Origin: Bacteroidales bacterium
GTDB taxonomy: Bacteria > Bacteroidota > Bacteroidia > Bacteroidales > UBA932
NCBI GenBank assembly: GCA_017620335.1
Contig: JAFZQO010000049.1
Coordinates: forward strand, 124,001 to 188,000
DNA: 64,000 nt
Direction: 5' to 3'
The notes under the pieces are model-generated. The model worked only from the letters and a program-made list of their open reading frames with translations. It was not told the origin of the DNA and ran no database searches. Made by a program: the position numbers and the translations under genes. Below, piece after piece: positions 8,830 to 20,273 of the stretch (within the stretch, counting starts at the first letter, position 1; every line of letters begins with the position of its first letter).

Positions 8830-9825
8830 ATGGATTTATCTATTATTATACCTGTTTATAATTGTGCCCCTGTCATCACCCGATGCCTTGAAAGTATCGA
8901 CTATCCCGATGCCGAGGTGATTGTAGTTGATGACGGGTCACAGGACGACACTGCCCGGAGGGTTTTGGAGTATGCCGGAAGCCATACCAACATTAGGCTC
9001 ATCTCGAAAGAGAATGGAGGTGTTTCCTCTGCCAGGAACAAAGGAATAGAAAAGGCGTGCGGAGACTATATCATGTTCATAGACGCAGACGACTACATTG
9101 CAAAAGGAGGGATAAGAAGGGTCATGAAGCTGGCCAGGGACTGCGATGCAGATATAGTGAAATATAAGGTCGTTTCCGTATACCGGGCGGATGATCAAGA
9201 CCTCGGTATCGAGGACACTCCAATGAAATCAGAGGTTATAACCGGACTGGGGGAAGCCCTGAACCGGTATGATATCTCGGACTATCATGTTGTGGATGCT
9301 GTTTTCAAAAGGCGCATAATAATAGAAAGCGGAATAAGGTTCCATGAGGATTTGAAGCTTCGCGAAGACGATGTCTTTATGGGAGAGTTTTATTGTAACG
9401 CTTCCACTGTCGTGGTTACAGATTTGCCTTTGTATCACTATGTCAGGTCCTCCCCATATAGTTCGACTCATAATCAAAGCATCGAAAAACAGCGCAAATT
9501 GATAGAATCGAGTTATCGCGCCATGGAGTACCGGTCAAGCTATGTCAAGAATAAACACCCGGAATCATTACCTCTTGAAAGATTGAAATATATGCGATGG
9601 GTTTGCCATCCTCAGGTCGCAATCAATGCCGGTTATTCATATGACGAGTATAGAAGCATCCTTCAGATATACAAAGGGTATGATAGTTGGCCGCTTGACT
9701 ATCGCTGGATCCATGTCGCAGGACTTGACTATTCTTTAAAAGCGAAACTTAAGACAGGGATAAAGACTTTTTTATGCAATCATCCCCGTCTTGCATATTC
9801 TATCTTTAATTCTCATCTGAAATAA
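8830..9825 (+). CDS. GT2 family glycosyltransferase
   Basis: 331 residues. The ATG at 8830 is preferred to an in-frame TTG at 8815 because LSIIIPVYNCAPVITRCLES then sits at the N-terminus as in the family. It has VIVVDDGSQDDTARR, GGVSSARNKGIEKA and FIDADDYI. It ends one base before wzt. It is probably the last transferase of the block that lies between wzm and wzt. The acceptor is not predictable. Confidence 0.87.
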   Translation: MDLSIIIPVYNCAPVITRCLESIDYPDAEVIVVDDGSQDDTARRVLEYAGSHTNIRLISKENGGVSSARNKGIEKACGDYIMFIDADDYIAKGGIRRVMKLARDCDADIVKYKVVSVYRADDQDLGIEDTPMKSEVITGLGEALNRYDISDYHVVDAVFKRRIIIESGIRFHEDLKLREDDVFMGEFYCNASTVVVTDLPLYHYVRSSPYSSTHNQSIEKQRKLIESSYRAMEYRSSYVKNKHPESLPLERLKYMRWVCHPQVAINAGYSYDEYRSILQIYKGYDSWPLDYRWIHVAGLDYSLKAKLKTGIKTFLCNHPRLAYSIFNSHLK

Positions 9826-9826
9826 C

Positions 9827-11149
<1,323 letters not shown>

Positions 11150-11227
11150 TTTCCAGGAGGGGGGCAAGTAATATCAACGAATACAGGCCCACGTGAACAG
11201 ACAGCCTTTGGCCCAGTAAATCAGTCC

Positions 11228-12208
11228 ATGGTTAATGGTATTTCAATTATAGTATGTACTTTCAACGGAACCGCCCGTTTGAAACCTACAATCGAACACC
11301 TCGCAGACCAGGAACTGAGATGTGACACGGAGCTAATCCTTGTGGACAATGCCTCCACGGACGGCAGCGCATCGTTTGTGGAGGAAATCTGGAAGGAGAA
11401 AGGGAATCCATACCCACTCGTGATTGTCAATGAGATGGAGCCGGGCCTGATTCATGCCAGGAAGGCTGGTTTGAAGGCTGCCAGAAACGACATTGTCGTT
11501 TTTTGTGATGATGATAACTGGCTCCAGTCAGACTATCTGAGCTTGATATCGGAATTATTCAACAGCATGCCGGATGCAGGATTCATAGGCGGACAAGGTA
11601 TCGGTGTCACGGACGGGGAGTTCCCTTCCTGGTGGTATGGAACCGACCGTCCAGGGAACTATGCGGTAGGCAAACAATTGCCCCGCTCGGGTAATGCTGA
11701 TAAGCGCGGATATCTATGGGGGGCAGGCCTGGCAGGAAAAAGAGGTTTATTCCTGCATATCTTTGATGATGGTTATCCTTTCCTGATGGTGGGAAGGAAA
11801 GGCGGCCAGGTATTATCCGGAGACGACTTTGAAATGTGCGCGCGGGCCTTGCTTGCCGGTTGTCACATGTACTACGACGAAAGACTTCTATACCATCATT
11901 TCATTCCCAAGGGGCGATTGACAGACTCATATTTCAAGCACTTGCTCGAGAGCTTTGAGGCCAGTTCCACATATAATGAAGAATATCGTTCCGCACTTTT
12001 CTTCTCTCAAATGTCTTGGAAGTCGAAGAGCAGACAGTTTTTCATCAGAATAATCAATTATATCATTCATCCGAACAATCCAAGGAAAAGGGTACTGCTA
12101 AGGCAATATCTTTCTTATTCCCTTCATCTGCGTCCTTTTGTCCCGGATGAGTTAAAGGTTATTTATGATTACTGCAAGTTTTCTAATTGGGGTGGATTCA
12201 GAATATGA
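11228..12208 (+). CDS. GT2 family glycosyltransferase
   Basis: 326 residues with GISIIVCTFNGTARLKPTIE, LVDNASTDGS, the ARKAGLKAA helix and FCDDDNWL as the DxD-type site. It resembles the subgroup in which the DDN motif replaces DAD. 78 bp separate it from wzt. It begins a second tightly packed run of transferases that extends to about 18.9 kb. The start of the next gene overlaps its stop (ATGA). Confidence 0.86.
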   Translation: MVNGISIIVCTFNGTARLKPTIEHLADQELRCDTELILVDNASTDGSASFVEEIWKEKGNPYPLVIVNEMEPGLIHARKAGLKAARNDIVVFCDDDNWLQSDYLSLISELFNSMPDAGFIGGQGIGVTDGEFPSWWYGTDRPGNYAVGKQLPRSGNADKRGYLWGAGLAGKRGLFLHIFDDGYPFLMVGRKGGQVLSGDDFEMCARALLAGCHMYYDERLLYHHFIPKGRLTDSYFKHLLESFEASSTYNEEYRSALFFSQMSWKSKSRQFFIRIINYIIHPNNPRKRVLLRQYLSYSLHLRPFVPDELKVIYDYCKFSNWGGFRI

Positions 12209-13017
12209 AACTGACCGTTATTACAATTAACCTGAACAACATGGACGGGTTGGTCAAAACCGTCAATTCCGTTCTGGAGCAGTCTTTCAGTGATTTCGGG
12301 TTCGTCATTGTTGACGGAGCCTCGACTGATGGAAGCGTTGGCTTCATTCAAGATACAGCCAATAGATTTCCCGGTCTCATTTGGGTAAGTGAGAAGGATA
12401 CGGGTATCTTCAACGCTATGAATAAAGGGATTGCCAAGGCGGAAGGCGATTATATCCTGTTCTTGAATTCCGGGGATTACCTTGTTGACAAGGATGTTTT
12501 GGCAAAGGTTTTTGAAAAGGAGCGTACTTCTGATATTTTATTGGGAGCAGAGCGGGTATCCAAACATGGCGAACCGATATGGACCACATATCCCAAAGCA
12601 TCGTACTCTTTGAAAAATCTGTATCATGGTTCAATCGCCCACCAGGCGGCGTTCATCCGTAAAGGATTGTTCGAACGCTTTGGCTTATACCGCGAGGATT
12701 TGAGATTCATGGGCGATTGGGAGTTCTTTGTCCGGACCCTCATCGTGAATCATTGCTCATTAGAGCCTATGGACATCCTTGTTTCTGACTACGATCTGGA
12801 AGGCATGTCAAGTGACGTGAAAAACAGGGAGGCCATTTTTGCCGAGAAGGACAAGGTGTACACAGACCTGGGTCTCGACAGGATCATCATAGACTACAAA
12901 AGGGCAGATGAATGGTTAGATTCCCATAAGCCGATGACTTGGGCCTGGGGGAAGGCCTATATCCGTAAGCCTGTCGAGATTCTCTTCCGCATCGCTTCAA
13001 AGAAGAGAAACCAATGA
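12205..13017 (+). CDS. GT2 family glycosyltransferase (WcaA-like short form)
   Basis: 270 residues. The subgroup is the one with TVITINLNNMDGLVKTVNSV, FVIVDGASTDGS, ISEKD-type VSEKDTGIFNAMNKGI and FLNSGDYL. It is very similar in layout to the gene at 14015, so the two may be old duplicates acting at different steps. Both ends overlap neighbours by 4 bp, indicating translational coupling. Confidence 0.87.
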   Translation: MKLTVITINLNNMDGLVKTVNSVLEQSFSDFGFVIVDGASTDGSVGFIQDTANRFPGLIWVSEKDTGIFNAMNKGIAKAEGDYILFLNSGDYLVDKDVLAKVFEKERTSDILLGAERVSKHGEPIWTTYPKASYSLKNLYHGSIAHQAAFIRKGLFERFGLYREDLRFMGDWEFFVRTLIVNHCSLEPMDILVSDYDLEGMSSDVKNREAIFAEKDKVYTDLGLDRIIIDYKRADEWLDSHKPMTWAWGKAYIRKPVEILFRIASKKRNQ

Positions 13018-14012
13018 ACATGGATACTCCTATTCTTGTAATAACATTCAATCGCCCGGATCATCTTCGACGTGTAATCGAAGCCCTGCGACTTGTTGAA
13101 CCCACCGACATTTATTTCTTCCAAGACGGCCCCCGTAATGAGTCTGACCGGCAGAGTTGCATGGAAGTCAGGGATGTTATCAAGTCAATGACGGATTGGT
13201 CGTGCAGCATTCACACCTATTACTCTGACGACAACCTTGGATGTGGACTGGGGCCGGCTTCTGCCATCAGTTGGTTTTTTGAGAATGTCGAGCAGGGAAT
13301 CATCATAGAAGACGATACCATACCTCATCCTGACTTCTTCGAATTTGCAACACAACTGTTAAACAAATACGCCTCCGATGACTCTGTAATGGCTATCGGG
13401 AGTATGAAACTGGGGGAGAAAACATATGGTGACGGTTCGTATTATTTCTCTAAAATGAATCATACCCTGTGTGTATGGGCCACTTGGAGAAGGGCTTGGA
13501 ACCATTTTGATTACAGGCTGTTGGATTTTTCCACAAAGGAATTGAGCAAGTGCCTCAAAAAATATGGAGCCGATCTAAGAGAACGGGAATATTGGTCTGA
13601 AAGATTGGTTGAGATCCATAAAGACGCTCTTGATAATTCGAGTTGGGACCAACAGTTTTGGATGGCTATCTGGAGACGCCATGGTAAAGGTATCCTCCCA
13701 AATAAGAACTTGAGCACAAACATAGGATTTGACTCCTTGGGGACTCACACGAAGGATGAATCCAACCCGATTTCCAATCTTCCGTCAGAAAGTATACTTC
13801 CTATTATCCATCCTTCTTCAACCACAATTCAAAGAAAAGCTGATCTTGACTTTCAAAGGTACTATTTCCAGCCACGGGCATACGGTTGGAATGGTATAAA
13901 ATACCTGCCTTCCAGACTTAATAAGCGCCTTAAAAGACTTGTCGGTCACAACGGCCCCTGGTTTCATGCCCTCAAAAATACCCAGCATCAGGCCGGAGTT
14001 AACAAGCATTAG
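13014..14012 (+). CDS. GT-A fold glycosyltransferase, GNT-I-like
   Basis: 332 residues. The start PILVITFNRPDHLRRVIEAL and the acidic site IIIEDDTIPHPDFFEF (Glu99-Asp101) are typical of bacterial glycosyltransferases related to the GNT-I/POMGNT fold rather than classic GT2. The motif VWATWRRAWNHFD around residue 155 is also characteristic. It is part of the coupled glycosyltransferase run. Substrate unknown. Confidence 0.78.
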   Translation: MNMDTPILVITFNRPDHLRRVIEALRLVEPTDIYFFQDGPRNESDRQSCMEVRDVIKSMTDWSCSIHTYYSDDNLGCGLGPASAISWFFENVEQGIIIEDDTIPHPDFFEFATQLLNKYASDDSVMAIGSMKLGEKTYGDGSYYFSKMNHTLCVWATWRRAWNHFDYRLLDFSTKELSKCLKKYGADLREREYWSERLVEIHKDALDNSSWDQQFWMAIWRRHGKGILPNKNLSTNIGFDSLGTHTKDESNPISNLPSESILPIIHPSSTTIQRKADLDFQRYYFQPRAYGWNGIKYLPSRLNKRLKRLVGHNGPWFHALKNTQHQAGVNKH

Positions 14013-14014
14013 AA

Positions 14015-14860
14015 ATGAGTCAGCAACTAACAATCATTACGATTAACCGGAACAATGCCGATGGTCTGAAGAAGACCATGGACAGTGTCCTCGCTCAATC
14101 GTGTACGGGATTTGAGTACATCGTAATAGATGGAGCAAGCGATGACGACAGTGTCGATATAATACGACAATTCGCCAACAGGTTCGGCAGTCGTTTAAAG
14201 TGGATTTCTGAGCCGGATAAAGGTATCTACAACGCCATGAACAAGGGCATTGGGATGGCTACAGGCGAATATATACAGATCCTGAACAGTGGAGACTGCC
14301 TGGTGTCCGGTGACACTACCGGAAGCATGATTGATGCCCTGAAGCAAAACAACTTCCCTTCAATCCTTTACGGCAACATGCTCAAGGACATGCCTGACGG
14401 ACGTATAGTCCGCGACGAGGGATTTGCCGGCCAGGACATCACGTTACTCGGCTTCTACTTCGGGACGTTGAACCATTCTCCCGCTTACATCAAGAAAGAC
14501 CTCTTCGACAAGTATGGCTACTATGATGAATCGCTCAAAATAGTTTCAGACTGGGAATGGTATTTCAAAGCCATCATCTTTGGAGGGGAAAAGCCCGTAT
14601 ATACAGACATCGATGTTACTTTGTTTGACATGACGGGAATCAGTGAAACGAACATTGACCTGAGAGTATCGGAAAGAAGGCAGGTCCTTCAGCGATTGCT
14701 TCCCTCCCCCGTTCTCGCCGATTATGACCAATGGGCATTCCCTATCATACAGATGAAACGGTTAAAAAGGCACCCTTGGGCCTACAAGATGGTTTACCTG
14801 CTTGAACGGACGCTGTTCAAAATCGAGCGGTGGAAGAATGCATGTAAAAAGACGCGATAA
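14015..14860 (+). CDS. GT2 family glycosyltransferase (WcaA-like short form)
   Basis: 281 residues with LTIITINRNNADGLKKTMDSV, YIVIDGASDDDS, the ISEPDKGIYNAMNKGI helix and ILNSGDCL. It is a paralogue of the gene at 12205. The stop codon shares one base with the ATG of the next transferase. Confidence 0.87.
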   Translation: MSQQLTIITINRNNADGLKKTMDSVLAQSCTGFEYIVIDGASDDDSVDIIRQFANRFGSRLKWISEPDKGIYNAMNKGIGMATGEYIQILNSGDCLVSGDTTGSMIDALKQNNFPSILYGNMLKDMPDGRIVRDEGFAGQDITLLGFYFGTLNHSPAYIKKDLFDKYGYYDESLKIVSDWEWYFKAIIFGGEKPVYTDIDVTLFDMTGISETNIDLRVSERRQVLQRLLPSPVLADYDQWAFPIIQMKRLKRHPWAYKMVYLLERTLFKIERWKNACKKTR

Positions 14861-15807
14861 TGGAGCCGGTCCTTAGCATCATTGTCCCCGTATATAACGT
14901 ACAGCGTTATCTCAAGAAATGTGTTGACAGCCTGCTGTCCCAGGACATCGAGCGGTCCGCCTATGAGATCATCCTTGTTGACGACGGTTCCACCGACGAG
15001 GGTGGAAAGGTTTGTGACACCTACGCCGCCAATTATACGAATGTGTCCGTCATTCACCAGAAGAACCAGGGTCTGAGTGTCGCCAGGAATGTAGGACTGG
15101 AACAAGCCGGAGGCAAATATGTTTTATTCGTAGATTCCGACGACTATATTCAGGATAATGTATTGGCCAGTTTGGTCGAGTGCATGAGACAAAACGATCT
15201 GGACATCATTCGCTTTAATTTCACAAGGATTGATGAGGATGGCATCCAGAACACCTCGCATGTGGCTTCATCCGGTGTATTTAACGGCCATGACTATCTT
15301 ATCAACCATCTGGGATTCGAGTGTTATGCCTGGCAGTTCCTGCTGAAAAGGGATCTGCTTATAGACAACGGTTTGTATTTTAAGCCGGGCATTATCTTCG
15401 AGGATTCCGAGTGGACTCCCAGAGTCATGGAGAAAGCACAACGGGTTTCAGAAGTTGATCTAAACGTCTATTATTATCTTCAAAGGGGTGGTTCGATAAC
15501 AAAAGACCGTGCGGAAAGGGTCATTCGCGGCCAGCTGGATCTGATTGACTATCTGTCAACGCAGATGAGCCGGCTTGAGGACAAGAGATGGCATCAAGGG
15601 ATGATCGCCCACACTGCAGTATCTGCCATTACCCGGATAAGTACTGAACTCTATCCGCAACGTAATATTTATCTGAAAGAATTGAAACAAAAGGGAGTTT
15701 ATCCACTGTCTCTGTTTCATTCCAACAAAAGCGCCGGGAGAAAGATAAGACTCATCAATATTTCTCCCAGGATTTGTTGCCTTCTTATTCATTTCATAAA
15801 TCTATGA
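14860..15807 (+). CDS. GT2 family glycosyltransferase
   Basis: 315 residues. It has LSIIVPVYNVQRYLKKCVDS, ILVDDGSTDEGGKVCD, GLSVARNVGLEQA and LFVDSDDYI, a complete GT-A core. The C-terminal 60 residues are basic, which suggests membrane association. It overlaps its neighbours by 1 and 4 bp. Confidence 0.88.
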   Translation: MEPVLSIIVPVYNVQRYLKKCVDSLLSQDIERSAYEIILVDDGSTDEGGKVCDTYAANYTNVSVIHQKNQGLSVARNVGLEQAGGKYVLFVDSDDYIQDNVLASLVECMRQNDLDIIRFNFTRIDEDGIQNTSHVASSGVFNGHDYLINHLGFECYAWQFLLKRDLLIDNGLYFKPGIIFEDSEWTPRVMEKAQRVSEVDLNVYYYLQRGGSITKDRAERVIRGQLDLIDYLSTQMSRLEDKRWHQGMIAHTAVSAITRISTELYPQRNIYLKELKQKGVYPLSLFHSNKSAGRKIRLINISPRICCLLIHFINL

Positions 15808-16538
15808 TTCCTAAAATAATACATTACTGCTGGTTCGGACGTGGGCAAATGCCTGAACTCGCACTTAAATGCATAGAATCGTGGCATAAGTATATGCCGG
15901 ATTACAAGTATAAACTATGGAATGAGGATAACTTCGACATCAACTGCAACCAATATGTAAGAGAAGCCTATGAGGCGAAGAAATATGCGTTTGTGAGTGA
16001 TTATGTCAGGCTATATGCACTCTATACAGAAGGAGGGATATACATGGACACGGATGTCGAGGTATTAAAGCCTTACGACCCGCTGCTCGGATTGACGGGG
16101 TTCATCGGTTTCGAAGGGACAAAATACTCCCCTGTAGGGACGGGCACGATAGCATGCATGCCCCAAGGGGAGTGGGCCGCTGAACAACTCAAGTCCTACG
16201 AGGATATACGTTTTATCCAGCCTGATGGGACATATGACCTGTTGACCAACCCGTTCAGGATCACACGGGAGATGAAGAAACACGGTTTTATTCAAAACGG
16301 GAAAGAGCAGGTCTATAAGGACATGCACGTATTCCCTGTCGATTTCTTTTGCCCCAGGCAAACGACAGGGGAAATCTTTTTTACTGAAAACACTTATTGC
16401 GACCATCATTTCATGGCATCATGGACTGACGCAAAAAAGAATTGGAAGATGTATTTGGCCGCGTTTATCGGCAGAAAGAATATGACACGGTTGATTAAAC
16501 TCAAAAGAAGACTGGCAGGAAATGCAAACGTTGAATAA
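15804..16538 (+). CDS. GT32-type glycosyltransferase (OCH1/capsular family)
   Basis: 244 residues starting with IPKIIHYCWFGRGQMPE, which is diagnostic for the family. The DxD motif lies in GGIYMDTDVEVLKPYD, preceded by FVSDYVRLYALY. The family transfers mannose, galactose or related sugars in an alpha linkage. The ATG overlaps the previous stop, and an in-frame upstream start would only add residues with no family match. Confidence 0.87.
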   Translation: MIPKIIHYCWFGRGQMPELALKCIESWHKYMPDYKYKLWNEDNFDINCNQYVREAYEAKKYAFVSDYVRLYALYTEGGIYMDTDVEVLKPYDPLLGLTGFIGFEGTKYSPVGTGTIACMPQGEWAAEQLKSYEDIRFIQPDGTYDLLTNPFRITREMKKHGFIQNGKEQVYKDMHVFPVDFFCPRQTTGEIFFTENTYCDHHFMASWTDAKKNWKMYLAAFIGRKNMTRLIKLKRRLAGNANVE

Positions 16539-17940
16539 ATACTTCTTGAAACGAGCGACTGTCGTCTACTTTATTTCGTTAGTCGTTTGTGTCATCCTTT
16601 ATTCAAGCCACTGGATGGCCTGGTATTGGATGCTGGCCGGTATAGTTGAGGTTTCCCTGTTTTATGTATTGTCCACTTATCTGGAAAAAAGAAGCAAGAG
16701 AGAACCTGCCATAACGTTTGAAAGGCAATTGTTTGGTGGTACCCTGCTTCTACGTCTCTTATGGGTAATCGGGTTTTATTTGTTCACCATGAATGTTTGG
16801 AACACTCCATGGGAGCAGCCGATAGGAACATCAATGGACTCCACCGGATATTTTGATGAAGCCCTTTGGTTAAGGGAAATGATCTTAAACAAGGACATTT
16901 CTCCTTACTTGATGTATATCTCAGCATCCCTTGATGATGCAGGGTATCCCATATTCCTGGGTATACTCAGCCTTCTGACAAATGAGAATATTCTTCTGAC
17001 CCGACTGCCCAATATCGTGTTCGACGCATGGACTGTGGTCCTGACATACCGGATAGCGAAAAGGAATTTCGGTGAGAATGTCGCAAGGGTCGCCGGCATA
17101 TTCACCATGCTGATGCCGATGCTGTTATTCTATTCCGGCGTTACAATGAAAGAGACTTTGATGCTGATGTTGGTGACATGGGCTATAGAAAGAGGTGACT
17201 ATACGATACGGAATCATTCTTCCGCTGGTCTGAGTTTCGTGTCTTTCCTTCTGTTGACCGCCTCGATCCTATTGTTTAGAAAAGCATTGGCTGTGGTCGT
17301 GGCCCTCTCTTTCATTTGTGCCCTTATGTTATCGTCAAAGAAAGTCATTGACAGCACCCGCCGGGTCACTATCATTATCATAGTGATAATCGGTGGATTT
17401 GCTTTCGTGGGAGGAGGAGGAATGTTGGATCAGGGCAATGAACTGGTCGAACAGGTGGAGTCTTCAGAGATTAACTTTGAGTATAGAGCCAACAGGAAAG
17501 GAGGAAATATACTGGTCAGTAATCTTAGCAAAATAATGCTGGCTCCTGCCATCTTCACCATGCCGTTCCCGACCATGATCGACATTGAGGGTCAGAATAT
17601 ACAACAACTTCAGAACGGTGGCTTCTACATAAAGAACGTCTTATCATTTTTCGTCATTTTCTCTCTCTTTGTACTATTGAAGCGAAGAGCATGGGGTGGG
17701 AACGTAATGATTATTGCATATCTCGTCGGTTACCTTATTGCCCTATCGCTGAGCTCCTTTGCTCATTCCGGGCGTTTCCATCACCCTGTCATTCCCGTTG
17801 AAATGATATTCGCCGCATTGGGGATTAGTTTTATCAGGAACAAAAAACAGGCGGACTTGTTCGACTACTTCCTGTTTTTTGAGTTCCTAGTTATCATATT
17901 CTGGAACGGATTCAAACTGAAAGGAAGAGGCTTGATATAA
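16522..17940 (+). CDS. Multi-pass membrane protein, GT-C/GT39-like or polymerase-like
   Basis: 472 residues with about ten hydrophobic spans. A periplasmic-looking loop after the third span contains MDSTGYFDEALWLREM, then DDAGYPIFLGILSLL. The D/E and AGYP pattern resembles GT-C enzymes that use lipid-linked sugars. Since the locus has an ABC exporter, a Wzy polymerase is not strictly needed, so a periplasmic side-branch transferase is the better guess. No certain family assignment is possible. It overlaps the previous gene by 17 bp. Confidence 0.6.
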   Translation: MQTLNKYFLKRATVVYFISLVVCVILYSSHWMAWYWMLAGIVEVSLFYVLSTYLEKRSKREPAITFERQLFGGTLLLRLLWVIGFYLFTMNVWNTPWEQPIGTSMDSTGYFDEALWLREMILNKDISPYLMYISASLDDAGYPIFLGILSLLTNENILLTRLPNIVFDAWTVVLTYRIAKRNFGENVARVAGIFTMLMPMLLFYSGVTMKETLMLMLVTWAIERGDYTIRNHSSAGLSFVSFLLLTASILLFRKALAVVVALSFICALMLSSKKVIDSTRRVTIIIIVIIGGFAFVGGGGMLDQGNELVEQVESSEINFEYRANRKGGNILVSNLSKIMLAPAIFTMPFPTMIDIEGQNIQQLQNGGFYIKNVLSFFVIFSLFVLLKRRAWGGNVMIIAYLVGYLIALSLSSFAHSGRFHHPVIPVEMIFAALGISFIRNKKQADLFDYFLFFEFLVIIFWNGFKLKGRGLI

Positions 17941-18875
17941 TGAATGTTTTGTTGGTACACAGCGGGAATGCTGTCCGGGACAGTCGCGATTATACTTTCG
18001 TGAGAGAACAGGGAGAGGCATTGAGGAGTTTAGGCGTCAATGTCTTTTACTATGCTGTCCAAGGGAAAGGTACGAAAGGATATCTTTCTTCCCTGTCCGG
18101 GTTAAAAGAAGCGATAAAGGACAACCACATCGACCTTGTCCATGCACATTATGGTCTTTGTGGTGCCTTGGCCGTCATGCAGCGCTCCGTTCCCGTCGTT
18201 ATTACTTTCCATAACGGAGAGACGCTTTCATCCAAGGTGAAATTGATTTCAAGTACCGCGGCATGGTTCAGCAAATACAACATTTTCGTTGCCCAGCACA
18301 TTCACGATAAACTGTTCAAGGTTCCCAAAAGGTACAGTATCATCCCTTGTGGGATTGACTTGGAGCAACTGCCTCTCGTTGACAAGGAACAGGCAGTCAA
18401 AGCCATGGGGCTTCAGACAGTCGTTCCCAACATCCTGTTCGGAGGCTCCTTTTCGAACGGAAGGAAGAACTACCCCTTGGCCAAGGAGGCGCTCTCCCTC
18501 CTTCCATATGAAGTGAACCTGATCGAGATGAAGGGATTCAGCCGGAAAGAGGTCAACCTGCTGTTGTGCGGATGCGACCTGTTTCTTTTGCCGACCAAGA
18601 GTGAAGGATCCCCACAGGTAGTAAAAGAGGCACTTGCCTGCAACTGCCCGATAGTTGCGACCGCAGTCGCTGACATTCCCGAATTGCTTTCAGGTGTATC
18701 CCAGTGTTACGCGACAGGTTTTGATGCACATGAGATTGCCGGCAGGATTGATTCAATAATTAAAGACGGAAAACGAAGTGACGGCAGGCTCAAGGTCGAG
18801 TCGTTGGGACTTGACAATCCACAAGTCGCCCTTCGGATAAAAAACATATACGAAAGCGTTCTCGCAAAGAGATAA
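17940..18875 (+). CDS. GT4 family (GT-B fold) glycosyltransferase
   Basis: 311 residues, slightly short for GT4. The retaining GT4 signature E-x7-E is present as Glu222 and Glu230 in SEGSPQVVKEAL. The N-terminal domain has VLLVHSGN and DLVHAHYGLCGALA. The enzyme uses a nucleotide sugar and retains configuration. It shares one base with the stop of the membrane protein upstream. Confidence 0.87.
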   Translation: MNVLLVHSGNAVRDSRDYTFVREQGEALRSLGVNVFYYAVQGKGTKGYLSSLSGLKEAIKDNHIDLVHAHYGLCGALAVMQRSVPVVITFHNGETLSSKVKLISSTAAWFSKYNIFVAQHIHDKLFKVPKRYSIIPCGIDLEQLPLVDKEQAVKAMGLQTVVPNILFGGSFSNGRKNYPLAKEALSLLPYEVNLIEMKGFSRKEVNLLLCGCDLFLLPTKSEGSPQVVKEALACNCPIVATAVADIPELLSGVSQCYATGFDAHEIAGRIDSIIKDGKRSDGRLKVESLGLDNPQVALRIKNIYESVLAKR

Positions 18876-18884
18876 ACTAAGAAG

Positions 18885-20012
18885 ATGCAGAATAATAAGA
18901 TAGACGTTATAGCCTTCTATCTCCCCCAGTATTACCCGATCAAGGAGAATAACGAGTGGTATGGCCCCGGCTTCACGGAGTGGACGAATGTCGGGAAGGC
19001 CAAGCCCTTGTTCAAGGGGCACTATCAACCCAAAGTACCGGCTGACCTCGGGTATTACGATCTGAGGCTGCCGGAAGTCCGGGAGCAGCAGGCTGAACTG
19101 GCGAAAGAAGCCGGTATCTCTGCCTTCTGCTACTATCACTACTGGTTCGGAAATGGGGTGCAGATGCTTGATATGCCCCTCAAGGAAGTCGTCCGCCTTA
19201 AGGAACCGGACTTCCCTTTCTGTATCTGTTGGGCCAACCATTCCTGGTTCAAGAAGACGTGGGACTCTGAGACCAGCACCCTTAACAATCTGCCACTTAT
19301 AAATCAGGAGTACCCTGGAGCAGACGATATTGACCGTCATTTTTATTCACTACTGGACTGTTTCATAGACCCTCGCTATTATAAAATTAACGGCAGACTT
19401 GTATTTGTTTTTTACCATATCGACGAAATCCCGGAGCCTTCCAGCTACCTTTCCAGATGGTCAGAACTGGCGAAGAAGGAAGGACTTCCCGGTTTTCTCT
19501 TCATGGCTTATTCTGATGATATCGCACGTCTCTCTCATCCAGCTTACGCCTTGTGCGACAAGGTTGTTCTGAGTTGCAAGTATAATTTAGAATCCATTGG
19601 TAGTTCCAGATCTTTAAGAAAGTTTTCTAGTTTTAGCAAATCTTTTATTTCAAGGCTTATACATGTACCGCTTAACAAGTACGAATATAAGGACATCGTG
19701 CCGAAATTGTCAACGGACCGTTTTAAGGATGAAGGTATTATTCCTGTCTTGTTCCCTAACTGGGACAATACTCCTAGGAGAAATGAAGGAGCGTTGATAC
19801 TCAACAATTGTACTCCCGATCTTTTCTATCGCCACTGTCAAGATGTATTCTCATTGATTAAGGATAAATCAGATAAAACACTATTCTTGAAATCATGGAA
19901 TGAGTGGGGCGAAGGCAATTACATGGAACCTTGTATCAGATATAATCATGGTTATATTAGAGCATTGGCAAAAGCGCTACATGATTTCGAATCTTCAAAT
20001 GTGAGTAAATGA
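18885..20012 (+). CDS. WbsX-like glycosyltransferase (GH99-like)
   Basis: 375 residues with the unmistakable WbsX start DVIAFYLPQYYPIKENNEWY, FTEWTNVGKAKPLFKGHYQP, CYYHYWFGNG and the C-terminal KSWNEWGEGNYMEP. The fold is related to GH99, and family members occur in O-antigen and capsule loci. The 5' half (to about 19540) is GC-rich and the 3' half is much more AT-rich, suggesting a recombination junction inside the gene. Confidence 0.88.
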   Translation: MQNNKIDVIAFYLPQYYPIKENNEWYGPGFTEWTNVGKAKPLFKGHYQPKVPADLGYYDLRLPEVREQQAELAKEAGISAFCYYHYWFGNGVQMLDMPLKEVVRLKEPDFPFCICWANHSWFKKTWDSETSTLNNLPLINQEYPGADDIDRHFYSLLDCFIDPRYYKINGRLVFVFYHIDEIPEPSSYLSRWSELAKKEGLPGFLFMAYSDDIARLSHPAYALCDKVVLSCKYNLESIGSSRSLRKFSSFSKSFISRLIHVPLNKYEYKDIVPKLSTDRFKDEGIIPVLFPNWDNTPRRNEGALILNNCTPDLFYRHCQDVFSLIKDKSDKTLFLKSWNEWGEGNYMEPCIRYNHGYIRALAKALHDFESSNVSK

Positions 20013-20042
20013 ATTATCTTTGGAAGAATAATAACGACGATC

Positions 20043-20273
20043 ATGACTTTAATAGAATTCATTCAACATTTCGCTGAGCAGTTCGAAGAAACTGAAGCGA
20101 ACGATTTATCTCCCGAAACCGTTTTCCGGGACAACGACGAATGGAGTTCCCTGCTGGCATTGTCAGTCATGGCAATGGTAGATGAGGAATACAATGTACA
20201 GTTATCCGCTAACGAAATGCGGCAGGCTAATACTATCCAAGAATTGTTTGACATAGTTAATAGTCATCTATAA
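20043..20273 (+). CDS. Acyl carrier protein 1
   Basis: 76 residues, acidic and helical, with DEWSSLLALSVMAMVDEEY. Ser35 or Ser36 is the expected phosphopantetheine site in place of the usual DSL. The next two genes encode an SDR reductase and a KAS III enzyme, so this carrier most likely holds a short acyl chain that is extended and reduced before transfer to an amino sugar. Confidence 0.85.
   Translation: MTLIEFIQHFAEQFEETEANDLSPETVFRDNDEWSSLLALSVMAMVDEEYNVQLSANEMRQANTIQELFDIVNSHL

Noticed and set aside
16522-17940. Wzy O-antigen polymerase
   Set aside because: The protein has GT-C-like loop residues and the locus exports through Wzm/Wzt, so the Wzy label is not supported, though not excluded.
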